From positions 310,001 through 374,000 of the forward strand of contig CAVXXJ010000013.1 of assembly GCA_963765705.1 (NCBI GenBank): a DNA stretch of 64,000 nucleotides. Direction: 5' to 3'. The position numbers and the translations under genes were made by a program. Source of the DNA: Gaiellasilicea sp963765705 (GTDB lineage: Bacteria > Actinomycetota > Thermoleophilia > Gaiellales > Gaiellaceae). The notes under the pieces are model-generated. The model was not told where the DNA came from. It did no database searches and saw nothing but the letters and a program-made list of their open reading frames with translations. This document shows positions 54,580-61,394 of this stretch, in pieces. Every line of letters starts with the position of its first letter. Position 1 is the stretch's first letter.

Positions 54580-56409
54580 TTACGGAGGTAAAGGTTTTGT
54601 TTGGAGGTCGGCTACCTCCTGGCTGAGCGGGTTGAGCGCTTGCGCTCGATCGAGTGCCCGACTGCGCATCTCTCCTCGGCTCGCGACGGCGAGGTCGAGC
54701 AACGAGACCCAGCTCTCGGAGTTCCGGGCGAGCGCTCGAGAGAAGCTGCGCCGGGCGGCAGGCTCGTCCCCGAGCTCCAGCTCGGCTTCGCCCCGCAGCT
54801 GCCACGCTTCCTCCGACCAGGGAGCCCAGGTGATCGCGCGTTTCGCCTCTTCGAGCCCACGCACGGGCTCGCCTGCCTCGGTCGCGGCGATGCTGCTCGC
54901 GGCCGCGCGGTTTCCGACGTGCGCGACGAGCGCGACCACGGCGAGTGGCGCGAGCAGCGCCAGTGCCACACCACGCCGCCTGCCAGTCAGCGGAGGTTCC
55001 TCCTCCTCGCGGTTCCAGGCCAGCACCACGGCCGCGCAGAAGATCGCCGGCACCGTGACCGCCGGAACCTCCCAGTCCCAGTCGACACCGGCATGCGCGA
55101 GATAGGCGACGAGGGCGCTCCCAGCCGCCGGGCCGAGTGGGAAGCGTCGGGCATTGCGCAGGGCGAGCAAGGGGACCGCAAGCGTCCCGAGCAGGAGGGA
55201 CAGGCCGACCGGGCCGAGCTCGGCGAGTGTCTCGAGGTAGAGGTTGTGTGCGTCGCGCGCCTGGAAAGCAACCGTCCGCTCCCTGAACCAGTGAGCCTCG
55301 AAGCTGCCGGCTCCGCCGCCCAGCAACGGCGCCTCGCGAACCAGGTCCCAGGCGACGCGCCAGTACTCGCTCCGGCCGTTTCCTGACGCGCTCAGGAGAC
55401 GCCGTTGCAGGTCCCCCTCTCCGGGCGGCGGCTCTTCGTCGAAGGCGTCGGCGGCGCGCTCGACGACCGCGACCGGCCCACCTGCCGCGATGACGGCAGC
55501 AGCCGGGAGGAGGAGCGACGCGGCTGCGACCACGGCAACCAGCAGCGAGCTCGCGCGGCGCGGGAGGCGCACACGCCGCTCGACGAGGTGCAGCGCGACC
55601 GCGCTCACCGCAGCGACCAGAGCGAGCCAGACGAGCCACACGGCGATCTGCCTGCCCTCCCGCTGCGCGGTCGTGAGCGAGTCGCCGGGCGAGGTGAGCG
55701 CGTGAGATTGGGAGGCCAGGTAGACACCGAGAGCAGCCGGCGCGCCCAGGAGCAGGCCCGTTGCGAGCAGCCGCGCCCGACGTGGGTCGGCCACGATCTG
55801 CACGGCCGCCCCGACCACGAGGGCGATGAGGGCTCCGCGGGAGAACGTGAAGTAGAGCGTCGGCAGCAGCACGACCACGGCCACGGCCGCGAGCATCCTC
55901 GTCAGCACGTGCTCGCTGTGGGCGACGAAGCCGCCGCAGAGCAGGAGCGCCACCGCGGTGAGCAGCCCGAGCGCGTTCCAGTAGCCGATCGGTTCGGCCA
56001 GCTGGTAGCCGCTCGACGGGTCGTACGCGCCGCCGACGTGGCCGGGGAAGAGCCGCGTCGCGAGCGCGTAGAGAGAGATCGCGACGCAGCCGGCGACGAT
56101 GCCGGCGAGCAGCGGTGCGATGGCGTCGCGGTACGCGAGCAGGGTCATCGCAGCCGTTGCTGCGGCGACGTAGAGGAGACCGCGCTCGGCCTCGAGCACC
56201 GGAGCCGTGGCTCCTGCCGACCACAACGTCGACAGACCGGCCCAGAGGGCGAGCGCGGCGAGCCCGCCGGCGAACGCGAGCTCGGGACGCGACGGTCGTG
56301 GCAGGTCCGCAGCGACTACGGCGACCGCCGCGACCATGACGAGGCCGAGGGTCGCGAGCCCCCACGAGCTCGCGAAGTAGCCACCGTCGACGGCAGCGAG
56401 GCCCGCCAC
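54580..56409 (-). CDS. O-antigen ligase/polymerase (Wzy_C)-like membrane protein
   Basis: A ~609-residue membrane protein with about 12 hydrophobic segments and a periplasmic-loop signature HNLYLETLAELGPVGLSLLLG preceded by LLGGGAGSFEAHW, typical of the Wzy_C/O-antigen ligase family. After the last helix (~residue 505) a TPR-like helical tail follows (EEAWQLRGEAELELGDEPAARRSFSRAL). It likely polymerises or transfers a lipid-linked surface glycan. GTG 56409 is the first usual start, but the frame stays open ~70 bases further upstream to a TAGACT box, so the true N-terminus may be longer with a non-standard start. Confidence 0.83.
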   Translation of the reverse strand: MAGLAAVDGGYFASSWGLATLGLVMVAAVAVVAADLPRPSRPELAFAGGLAALALWAGLSTLWSAGATAPVLEAERGLLYVAAATAAMTLLAYRDAIAPLLAGIVAGCVAISLYALATRLFPGHVGGAYDPSSGYQLAEPIGYWNALGLLTAVALLLCGGFVAHSEHVLTRMLAAVAVVVLLPTLYFTFSRGALIALVVGAAVQIVADPRRARLLATGLLLGAPAALGVYLASQSHALTSPGDSLTTAQREGRQIAVWLVWLALVAAVSAVALHLVERRVRLPRRASSLLVAVVAAASLLLPAAAVIAAGGPVAVVERAADAFDEEPPPGEGDLQRRLLSASGNGRSEYWRVAWDLVREAPLLGGGAGSFEAHWFRERTVAFQARDAHNLYLETLAELGPVGLSLLLGTLAVPLLALRNARRFPLGPAAGSALVAYLAHAGVDWDWEVPAVTVPAIFCAAVVLAWNREEEEPPLTGRRRGVALALLAPLAVVALVAHVGNRAAASSIAATEAGEPVRGLEEAKRAITWAPWSEEAWQLRGEAELELGDEPAARRSFSRALARNSESWVSLLDLAVASRGEMRSRALDRAQALNPLSQEVADLQTKPLPP

Positions 56410-56487
56410 GGCTGCGAAGGCGGTCAGGAACGCTGCCGCCGAACGGATCGTCCTGAGAGAGAGCGCGTTGTTAGTCGTGGCGCGAGT

Positions 56488-56742
56488 CTAGGCAGCGGTG
56501 CGCTCGTCGAGCGCGCCGGACTTGTCGAGCCGCCAGAGCTCCGTGAAGCCGCCGATCGGCACATCGTCGATCAGGATCTGGGGGACGGTCCAACCGCCGG
56601 TGAGGTCGAAGAGGTTGCGGCGGAACGCCGGGTCGTCGTCGAGCGAGATCTCCTCGTACGCGATCCCCTTCGCATCCAGGAGCGCTTTCGCGCGGACGCA
56701 ATAGCCACACCAGCGGGTCGTATGGATCTGAATCCGGCTCAT
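56488..56742 (-). CDS. Glutaredoxin/mycoredoxin-like protein
   Basis: An 84-residue thioredoxin-fold protein with the redox site TTRWCGYCVRAKALLD (CxxC at residues ~12-15), then the cis-Pro segment WTVPQILIDD and GGFTELWRL. It is the size of a glutaredoxin or mycoredoxin, reducing mixed disulfides with glutathione or mycothiol. It lies between the ligase-like gene and recO, on its own promoter region. Confidence 0.9.
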   Translation of the reverse strand: MSRIQIHTTRWCGYCVRAKALLDAKGIAYEEISLDDDPAFRRNLFDLTGGWTVPQILIDDVPIGGFTELWRLDKSGALDERTAA

Positions 56743-56794
56743 TACCGGTTACAACGTAGACGACGATTCGTTCGTTCCTGTCGGATGCGGTCTC

Positions 56795-56800
56795 TAGACT
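56795..56800 (+). promoter_or_regulatory. -10 box TAGACT for recO
   Basis: TAGACT followed by 6 bases and ATG 56807. Confidence 0.55.
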
Positions 56801-56806
56801 CGGAGC

Positions 56807-57553
56807 ATGGCGCGGACGTACAGGACAGAGGCGGTCGTGCTGCGCTCTTTTCGGCTCGGCGAGGCCGATCGGGTGCTGCACGTCTACACGGCGGAGCGTG
56901 GCCGGGTGGGCGCCGTTGCGAAGGGCGTCCGGCGGACGAAGTCGCGCTTCGGCGGCAGGCTCGAGCCGCTCTCGCACGTCGAGCTGATGCTCCACCAGGG
57001 CTCCGGTGAGCTCCAGACGGTGACCGGGGCCGACCTCCGCGCCTCTCACCACGAGTCGCGCGAGGACCCGTACCGGCTCGCGGTCGGGCTGATCGGCGCC
57101 GAGGCGATGCTGCGGCTCTTCACCGAGCAGGAGGCGAACGAGCGTGCGTTCACGGCTCTGACCCGCTTCCTCGACCGGCTCGACGTGATTCCGGCGCGCG
57201 AGACCGAGTCGGCGATCCCGGCGCTCGACCCGCTCGTCCTCTCCTTCCAGTTGAAGCTGCTCTGGGTGTCGGGCTACATGCCGCACCTCGAGAGCTGCGT
57301 CGAGTGCGGCGCCGTCGAAGGGCTGCTCGGCTACCTGCCGGCAGCAGCCGGCGCGGTCTGCCGCAACTGCGGCCCCGGCACCATTCGGCTCTCGACCGAG
57401 GGCGTGCGGGCGATCCAGACGCTCGTCGCCACTCCGCTCGCCGACGCGGGCGAAGCCGGGCTGACGGAGAGCCGCGCGCGGGAGGCGCTTGCGATCGTGC
57501 GGGCGTCGTACGAGCACCAGGGCGGCTTCCGCCTGCGAACGCTTTCCGCGTGA
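56807..57553 (+). CDS. recO: DNA repair protein RecO
   Basis: RecO loads RecA with RecR at gaps. The 248-residue protein has the N-terminal OB fold (YRTEAVVLRSFRLGEADRVLHVYTAERG, VAKGVRRTKSRFGGRLEPLSHVEL), a helical middle and a C-terminal zinc site with ESCVECGAV and GAVCRNCGPG. Length is normal. Its stop overlaps the GTG of the next gene. In many actinobacteria recO lies near glyS and the PPDK regulator, as here. Confidence 0.94.
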   Translation: MARTYRTEAVVLRSFRLGEADRVLHVYTAERGRVGAVAKGVRRTKSRFGGRLEPLSHVELMLHQGSGELQTVTGADLRASHHESREDPYRLAVGLIGAEAMLRLFTEQEANERAFTALTRFLDRLDVIPARETESAIPALDPLVLSFQLKLLWVSGYMPHLESCVECGAVEGLLGYLPAAAGAVCRNCGPGTIRLSTEGVRAIQTLVATPLADAGEAGLTESRAREALAIVRASYEHQGGFRLRTLSA

Positions 57554-58005
57554 GGAAGCAGCTCCGGCAGGGCTACGAGCTCGACGACGACACGGCGCGC
57601 GTCGATCGCGACGCCGTGCACCGGTTCATCTCCGAGGAGTCGTACTGGGCCAAGGGCCGCGCGCGGGAGGCGATGGAGGGCCTGATCGATCGCGCCTCGA
57701 GGAACGTCGGTCTCTATGCCCCGGACGGCTCGCTGGCCGGCTACTCCCGCACGGTCGACGCGGCCGACGCGTTCCTCGTCTACCTCGCGGACGTCTTCGT
57801 GCTGCCCGAGCATCGCGGGCACGGCCTCGGCATCGACCTCGTGCGCTTCACCGTCGAGGAAGGGCCGTATGCCCACCGCCGCTGGGTGCTGCACACGCTC
57901 GACGCGCACGGCCTGTACGAGAAGCTCGGCTTCGCCCCGGCCGAGCGGCTGCTCGAGCGGCCGGCTTCGAGCGGCCTCCGCCCGAGTGCCGGCGCCGACG
58001 AATAG
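57550..58005 (+). CDS. GNAT acetyltransferase coupled to recO
   Basis: A 151-residue acetyltransferase. The N-terminal part reads YELDDDTARVDRDAVHRFISEESYWAKGR, the acetyl-CoA loop is VFVLPEHRGHGLGIDLVRFTV near residue 85, and LHTLDAHGLYEKLGFAPAE is the usual C-terminal block. This subgroup (FISEESYWA..) is common and uncharacterised. GTG 57550 overlaps the recO stop; it converges on glyS. Confidence 0.87.
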   Translation: MRKQLRQGYELDDDTARVDRDAVHRFISEESYWAKGRAREAMEGLIDRASRNVGLYAPDGSLAGYSRTVDAADAFLVYLADVFVLPEHRGHGLGIDLVRFTVEEGPYAHRRWVLHTLDAHGLYEKLGFAPAERLLERPASSGLRPSAGADE

Positions 58006-58022
58006 CTCTAGGTGCTGTTGGG

Positions 58023-59408
58023 TCAGCCCGCTTTCGGCGAGCGCCAGTCGGCGGCGAGCAGCTCGCCGAGCTTCGGGCGCACGCCGCCGATCGGCACGCG
58101 CTCCTGCGCGAGCGAGTCCCGGTCGCGAACCGTCACGGTGTCGTCCGCGAGCGTCTGCTCGTCGATCGTCAGCCCGTACGGCGTCCCGATCTCGTCCTGG
58201 CGGCGGTAGCGGCGGCCGATCGCGCCGCCGTCGTCGTACTCGACGCTGAAGTGCCGGCGCAGCTCCTCGTAGAGACCGCGGGCCTTCTCCACCATCCCCG
58301 TGTCCTTGCCGATCAGGGGCAGCACCGCCGCCTTCACCGGCGCCAGCTGGGGGTGCAGGCGCAGCACGGTCCGCTCGCGCTCGCCGACGACCTCCTCGTC
58401 GTAGGCGTCGACCATGAACGTCAGCATCGAGCGGTTGACGCCGAGCGCGGGCTCGATCACGTACGGCACGAAGTGCTCGCCCGTGCTCTCCTCGAACCAC
58501 TCGAGCTTCGTCCCCGACGCATTCGTGTGCTGGGTCAGGTCGAAGGCGCCGCGGTTCGCGATCCCCTCGAGCTCCGACCAGCCGATCGGGAACAGGTACT
58601 CGATGTCGCTCGTCCCGCTCGAGTAGTGCGAGAGCTCGTCCGCCTCGTGCGGGCGCACGCGCAGGTGGCTGTCACGGACGCCGAAGCGCTTGTGCCAGTT
58701 GAGCCGCTCGTCGACCCAGTAGCGGTACCACTCGTCCGCCTCCGCCGGCGGCACGAAGAACTCCATCTCCATCTGCTCGAACTCGAGCGTCCGGAAGATG
58801 AAGTTGCCCGGCGTGATCTCGTTCCGGAACGCCTTGCCGATCTGCGCGATTCCGAAAGGAGGCTTGCGCCGTGCGATCGACGCGACGTTCTTGAAGTTGA
58901 TGAAGATGCCCTGCGCCGTCTCCGGACGGAGGTAGACGTCGACGCCCGACTCCTCCATCGCGCCGACGCGCGTCTGGAACATCAGGTTGAAGTTCCGCGG
59001 CTCGGTCAGGTCGCAGTCCGAGGTCTCGCCCGGGCGCTTCGACGGCCGCTTGCCGCACCGGATCTCCTCGTGCTGGGGATCGGCGAGGTGGTCGGCGCGG
59101 AAGCGCTGCTTGCACGTCTTGCAGTCGACGAGCGGGTCGCTGAACCCGCCGACGTGGCCGGACACCTTCCAGACCTCTGGGTGGAGGATGATCGACGAGT
59201 CGAGCGCGACGATGTCGTCCCGCTCCCGCACCATCGCCTCCAGCCAGCGCGCCTTGACGTTGTCTTTCAGGAGAACGCCGTAGTGGCCGTAGTCGTACGA
59301 GGAGCCGAGGCCGCCGTAGATCTCCGAGGAGGGGAAGACGAAACCGCGCCGCTTCGAGAGCGAGACGATCTTGTCCATCGTGACGGAGTCTGTGGCTGGG
59401 TCGGACAT
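58023..59408 (-). CDS. glyS: Glycyl-tRNA synthetase, single-chain type
   Basis: A 461-residue class II glycyl-tRNA synthetase of the alpha2 (archaeal/actinobacterial) type. It starts DKIVSLSKRRGFVFPSSEIYGGLGSSYDYGHYG, has CKTCKQRFRAD with zinc-like Cys, motif 2 around GIAQIGKAFRNEITPGNFIFRTLEFEQME, motif 3 EPALGVNRSMLTFM and the C-terminal anticodon domain. The frame is intact. ATG 59408 lies 9 bases after a minus-strand TAACGT, divergent from the PPDK regulator. Confidence 0.95.
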   Translation of the reverse strand: MSDPATDSVTMDKIVSLSKRRGFVFPSSEIYGGLGSSYDYGHYGVLLKDNVKARWLEAMVRERDDIVALDSSIILHPEVWKVSGHVGGFSDPLVDCKTCKQRFRADHLADPQHEEIRCGKRPSKRPGETSDCDLTEPRNFNLMFQTRVGAMEESGVDVYLRPETAQGIFINFKNVASIARRKPPFGIAQIGKAFRNEITPGNFIFRTLEFEQMEMEFFVPPAEADEWYRYWVDERLNWHKRFGVRDSHLRVRPHEADELSHYSSGTSDIEYLFPIGWSELEGIANRGAFDLTQHTNASGTKLEWFEESTGEHFVPYVIEPALGVNRSMLTFMVDAYDEEVVGERERTVLRLHPQLAPVKAAVLPLIGKDTGMVEKARGLYEELRRHFSVEYDDGGAIGRRYRRQDEIGTPYGLTIDEQTLADDTVTVRDRDSLAQERVPIGGVRPKLGELLAADWRSPKAG

Positions 59409-59417
59409 GAGCCGGAG

Positions 59418-59423
59418 ACGTTA
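59418..59423 (-). promoter_or_regulatory. -10 box TAACGT for glyS
   Basis: Minus-strand TAACGT is 9 bases before ATG 59408 and 5 bases from the divergent plus-strand box. Confidence 0.4.
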
Positions 59424-59427
59424 GCGA

Positions 59428-59433
59428 TAGCCT
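59428..59433 (+). promoter_or_regulatory. -10 box TAGCCT for the PPDK regulator
   Basis: TAGCCT followed by 7 bases and GTG 59441. Confidence 0.5.
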
Positions 59434-59440
59434 CCGCCGC

Positions 59441-60268
59441 GTGATGACCGCACGTGAGACCGTCGAGTTGCACATCGTCTCGGACTCGACCGGCGAGACG
59501 GCTGCGCGCCTGGTGGCGGCGCTCGAGGCTCAGTTCCCCGACCAGCCGTTCGAGGAGATCCGCCATCCGCGCGTCGAGTCGCTCGACGACCTGCAGCTGA
59601 CGGTCAGCCGCGCCAAGGGGCGGCCGGCGGTGATGGTCTACACGCTCGTCGACCAGGAGATGCGCGAAGCGATGCGGATGTTCTGTCGCAGCGCCCGCCT
59701 CCACTACTGCGACCTGCTCGGCCATCCGATCGCGGCAATCGCCAAGGTCTCCGGCATGGCCGCGAAGATGACGCCCGGAGCGCGGCCGCCGCTCAACTCG
59801 ATCTACTTCAAGCGAATGGAGGCGATCGAGTTCGCGGTCAAGTTCGACGACGGCGTCGGCAGCGGCCTCGACGAAGCGGACATCGTCCTCGTCGGCGTCT
59901 CCCGCACGTCGAAGACGCCACTCTCGATCTACCTCGGCTACCTCGGCCAGAAGGCGGCGAACGTTCCGATCGTGAAGGGGATCAAGCCGCCGCCGGAGCT
60001 GTTCGAGATCGACCCGCTCAAGATCGTCGGACTGACGATCGACGCCGAGCGACTGGCCGAGATCCGCGCGGCGCGCGCCCGCGGCATGGGCGGCAAGAAC
60101 CGACAGTACGCGGAGATGCTCGAGATCTACGACGAGCTCGAGGAGGCCGCCGCCGTGCACAGGCGGCTCGGCTGCCCCGTGATCGAGGTGACCGGCCTCT
60201 CGATCGAGGAGACGGCGCACCGCGTCGTGCGACTCGTCGACCGCCGCCGCCAAGAGGCGCATGCCTGA
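59441..60268 (+). CDS. ppsR: Pyruvate,phosphate dikinase regulatory protein (DUF299)
   Basis: A bifunctional kinase/phosphorylase acting on PPDK or PEP synthase. The 275-residue protein starts VELHIVSDSTGETAARLVAAL, has ADIVLVGVSRTSKTPLSIYLGYLG with the P-loop-like nucleotide site, and YAEMLEIYDELEEAAAVHRRLGCPVIEVTGLSIEETA at the C-terminus. GTG 59441 directly precedes an ATG; either could start. A 57-residue membrane protein gene overlaps its end. No PPDK gene is in the window. Confidence 0.93.
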   Translation: MMTARETVELHIVSDSTGETAARLVAALEAQFPDQPFEEIRHPRVESLDDLQLTVSRAKGRPAVMVYTLVDQEMREAMRMFCRSARLHYCDLLGHPIAAIAKVSGMAAKMTPGARPPLNSIYFKRMEAIEFAVKFDDGVGSGLDEADIVLVGVSRTSKTPLSIYLGYLGQKAANVPIVKGIKPPPELFEIDPLKIVGLTIDAERLAEIRAARARGMGGKNRQYAEMLEIYDELEEAAAVHRRLGCPVIEVTGLSIEETAHRVVRLVDRRRQEAHA

Positions 60269-60434
60269 GCGCTCGAAGCCGCCGGTTCCCAAGTGGCGGT
60301 GGGCGCTCTGGTGGACGATCCTCGGGGCCGCTGTCTTCACCTTCTACGTGTTGCTGACGCCGATCTGGCTCGGCCTCCGCGGCCTCGCCTGGGCGGCCGA
60401 GTGGCGCTCGCGTCGTCGCAAGCCACGCTCTTGA
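60261..60434 (+). CDS. 57-residue membrane protein
   Basis: A short gene overlapping the end of the PPDK regulator in another frame. The product has a Pro/Trp-rich start (PERSKPPVPKWRWALWW), one hydrophobic helix (residues ~16-42, TILGAAVFTFYVLLTPIWLGL) and a basic tail RSRRRKPRS. Its TGA lies inside the TTGACA -35 of the next promoter. The Trp-rich helix and clean stop suggest a real small membrane protein; family unknown. Confidence 0.6.
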   Translation: MPERSKPPVPKWRWALWWTILGAAVFTFYVLLTPIWLGLRGLAWAAEWRSRRRKPRS

Positions 60435-60459
60435 CACGGCTGCTCTTGTTTTGTCAAAT
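60431..60459 (+). promoter_or_regulatory. Consensus-type promoter TTGACA-N17-TCAAAT
   Basis: The best -35/-10 pair in the window: TTGACA at 60431-60436, 17-base spacer, TCAAAT at 60454-60459, with ATG 60471 11 bases later. The -35 overlaps the TGA stop of the 57-residue gene. Confidence 0.7.
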
Positions 60460-60473
60460 GGCTAAGTCAAATG
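60453..60473 (+). promoter_or_regulatory. Direct repeat GTCAAATG, possible operator
   Basis: GTCAAATG occurs at 60453-60460 and 60466-60473, 13 bases apart. The first copy covers the -10 box and the second contains the start codon, a placement suited to repression. Confidence 0.45.
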
Positions 60474-61394
60474 ACTGAACAGATGGCTGTCGAGCGGACC
60501 GTTGTGACGCGTGAGCAGTCGCGCGCCCGCTATCCGGACGCCGACGGGTACGTCGAGCGCGACGGTGTCCGGGTCTTCTACGAGGTCTACGGCTCGGGCG
60601 AGCCGACCGTGCTCCTGCTCCCGACGTGGTCGCTCATCCACTCGCGGCATTGGAAGATGCAGATCCCGTACCTCGCGCGCCAGTGCCGCGTGATCACGTT
60701 CGACGGGCGCGGAAACGGCCGATCCGACAGGCCCGTGGGCGCGGAGGCGTACGCGATCCGCGAGTTTGCGCTCGACGCACTCGCCGTGCTCGATGCGACC
60801 GCGACCGAGCGCGCGGTCGTGGTCGGCGTCTCGTGCGCCGCGCTCTGGGGCGTCTTGCTCGCTGCTGAGCACCCAGAACGCGTTGCCGGCACCGCGTTCA
60901 TCGGCCCGGCGGTCGCGCTGGCGCCGCCGCTGCCCGAGCGCGCGGTGTACTCCTTCGACGAGCCGCTCGACACCGACGAAGGGTGGGCGAAGTACAACAT
61001 CCACCACTGGCGGCGCGACTACCGTAATTTCCTCGAGTTCTTCCTGGGAAAGTGCTTCACGGAGCCGCACTCGACGAAGCAGATCGAGGACGGCATCGCG
61101 TGGGCGCTCGAGACGACGCCCGAGACGCTCGCAGACCACGACGCGGGGATCGGCCTGGCGACCGGTGTCGAGTTCACCGATCTCTGCGCGCGCGTCCGCT
61201 GCCCGGTGCTCGTCATGCACGGCGACGAAGACGCGATCCGGCCGCACGCGCAGGGCGTCGCGCTCGCCGAGGCGACGGGCGGTGAGTTCGTCACGCTCGA
61301 GGGCTCGGGGCACTTTCCCCAGGCGCGCGACCCGGTGAGGGTGAACCTCTTGCTCCGCGAGTTCCTCGCCTCGTTGCCCCGGAGTCGCTCGTGA
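60471..61394 (+). CDS. Alpha/beta hydrolase, partner of the fusion gene
   Basis: A 307-residue alpha/beta hydrolase. Blocks in order: YPDADGYVERDGVRVFYEVYG, the oxyanion region PTWSLIHSRHWKMQIPYL, FDGRGNGRSDRP, the nucleophile elbow VGVSCAALWG with Ser121, an acid in VMHGDEDAIRPH and the His in LEGSGHFPQARDPV. No signal peptide is seen. It shares most of these blocks with the hydrolase half of the next gene, so the two are paralogues, and both are read from the strong promoter at 60431. GTG of the next gene overlaps its stop. Confidence 0.88.
   Translation: MTEQMAVERTVVTREQSRARYPDADGYVERDGVRVFYEVYGSGEPTVLLLPTWSLIHSRHWKMQIPYLARQCRVITFDGRGNGRSDRPVGAEAYAIREFALDALAVLDATATERAVVVGVSCAALWGVLLAAEHPERVAGTAFIGPAVALAPPLPERAVYSFDEPLDTDEGWAKYNIHHWRRDYRNFLEFFLGKCFTEPHSTKQIEDGIAWALETTPETLADHDAGIGLATGVEFTDLCARVRCPVLVMHGDEDAIRPHAQGVALAEATGGEFVTLEGSGHFPQARDPVRVNLLLREFLASLPRSRS

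Noticed and set aside
54601..57009. Long plus-strand open frames opposite the O-antigen ligase-like gene and glutaredoxin
   Set aside because: Their products are low-complexity Arg/Glu-rich with no domain; the minus-strand genes show membrane helices and the CxxC motif.
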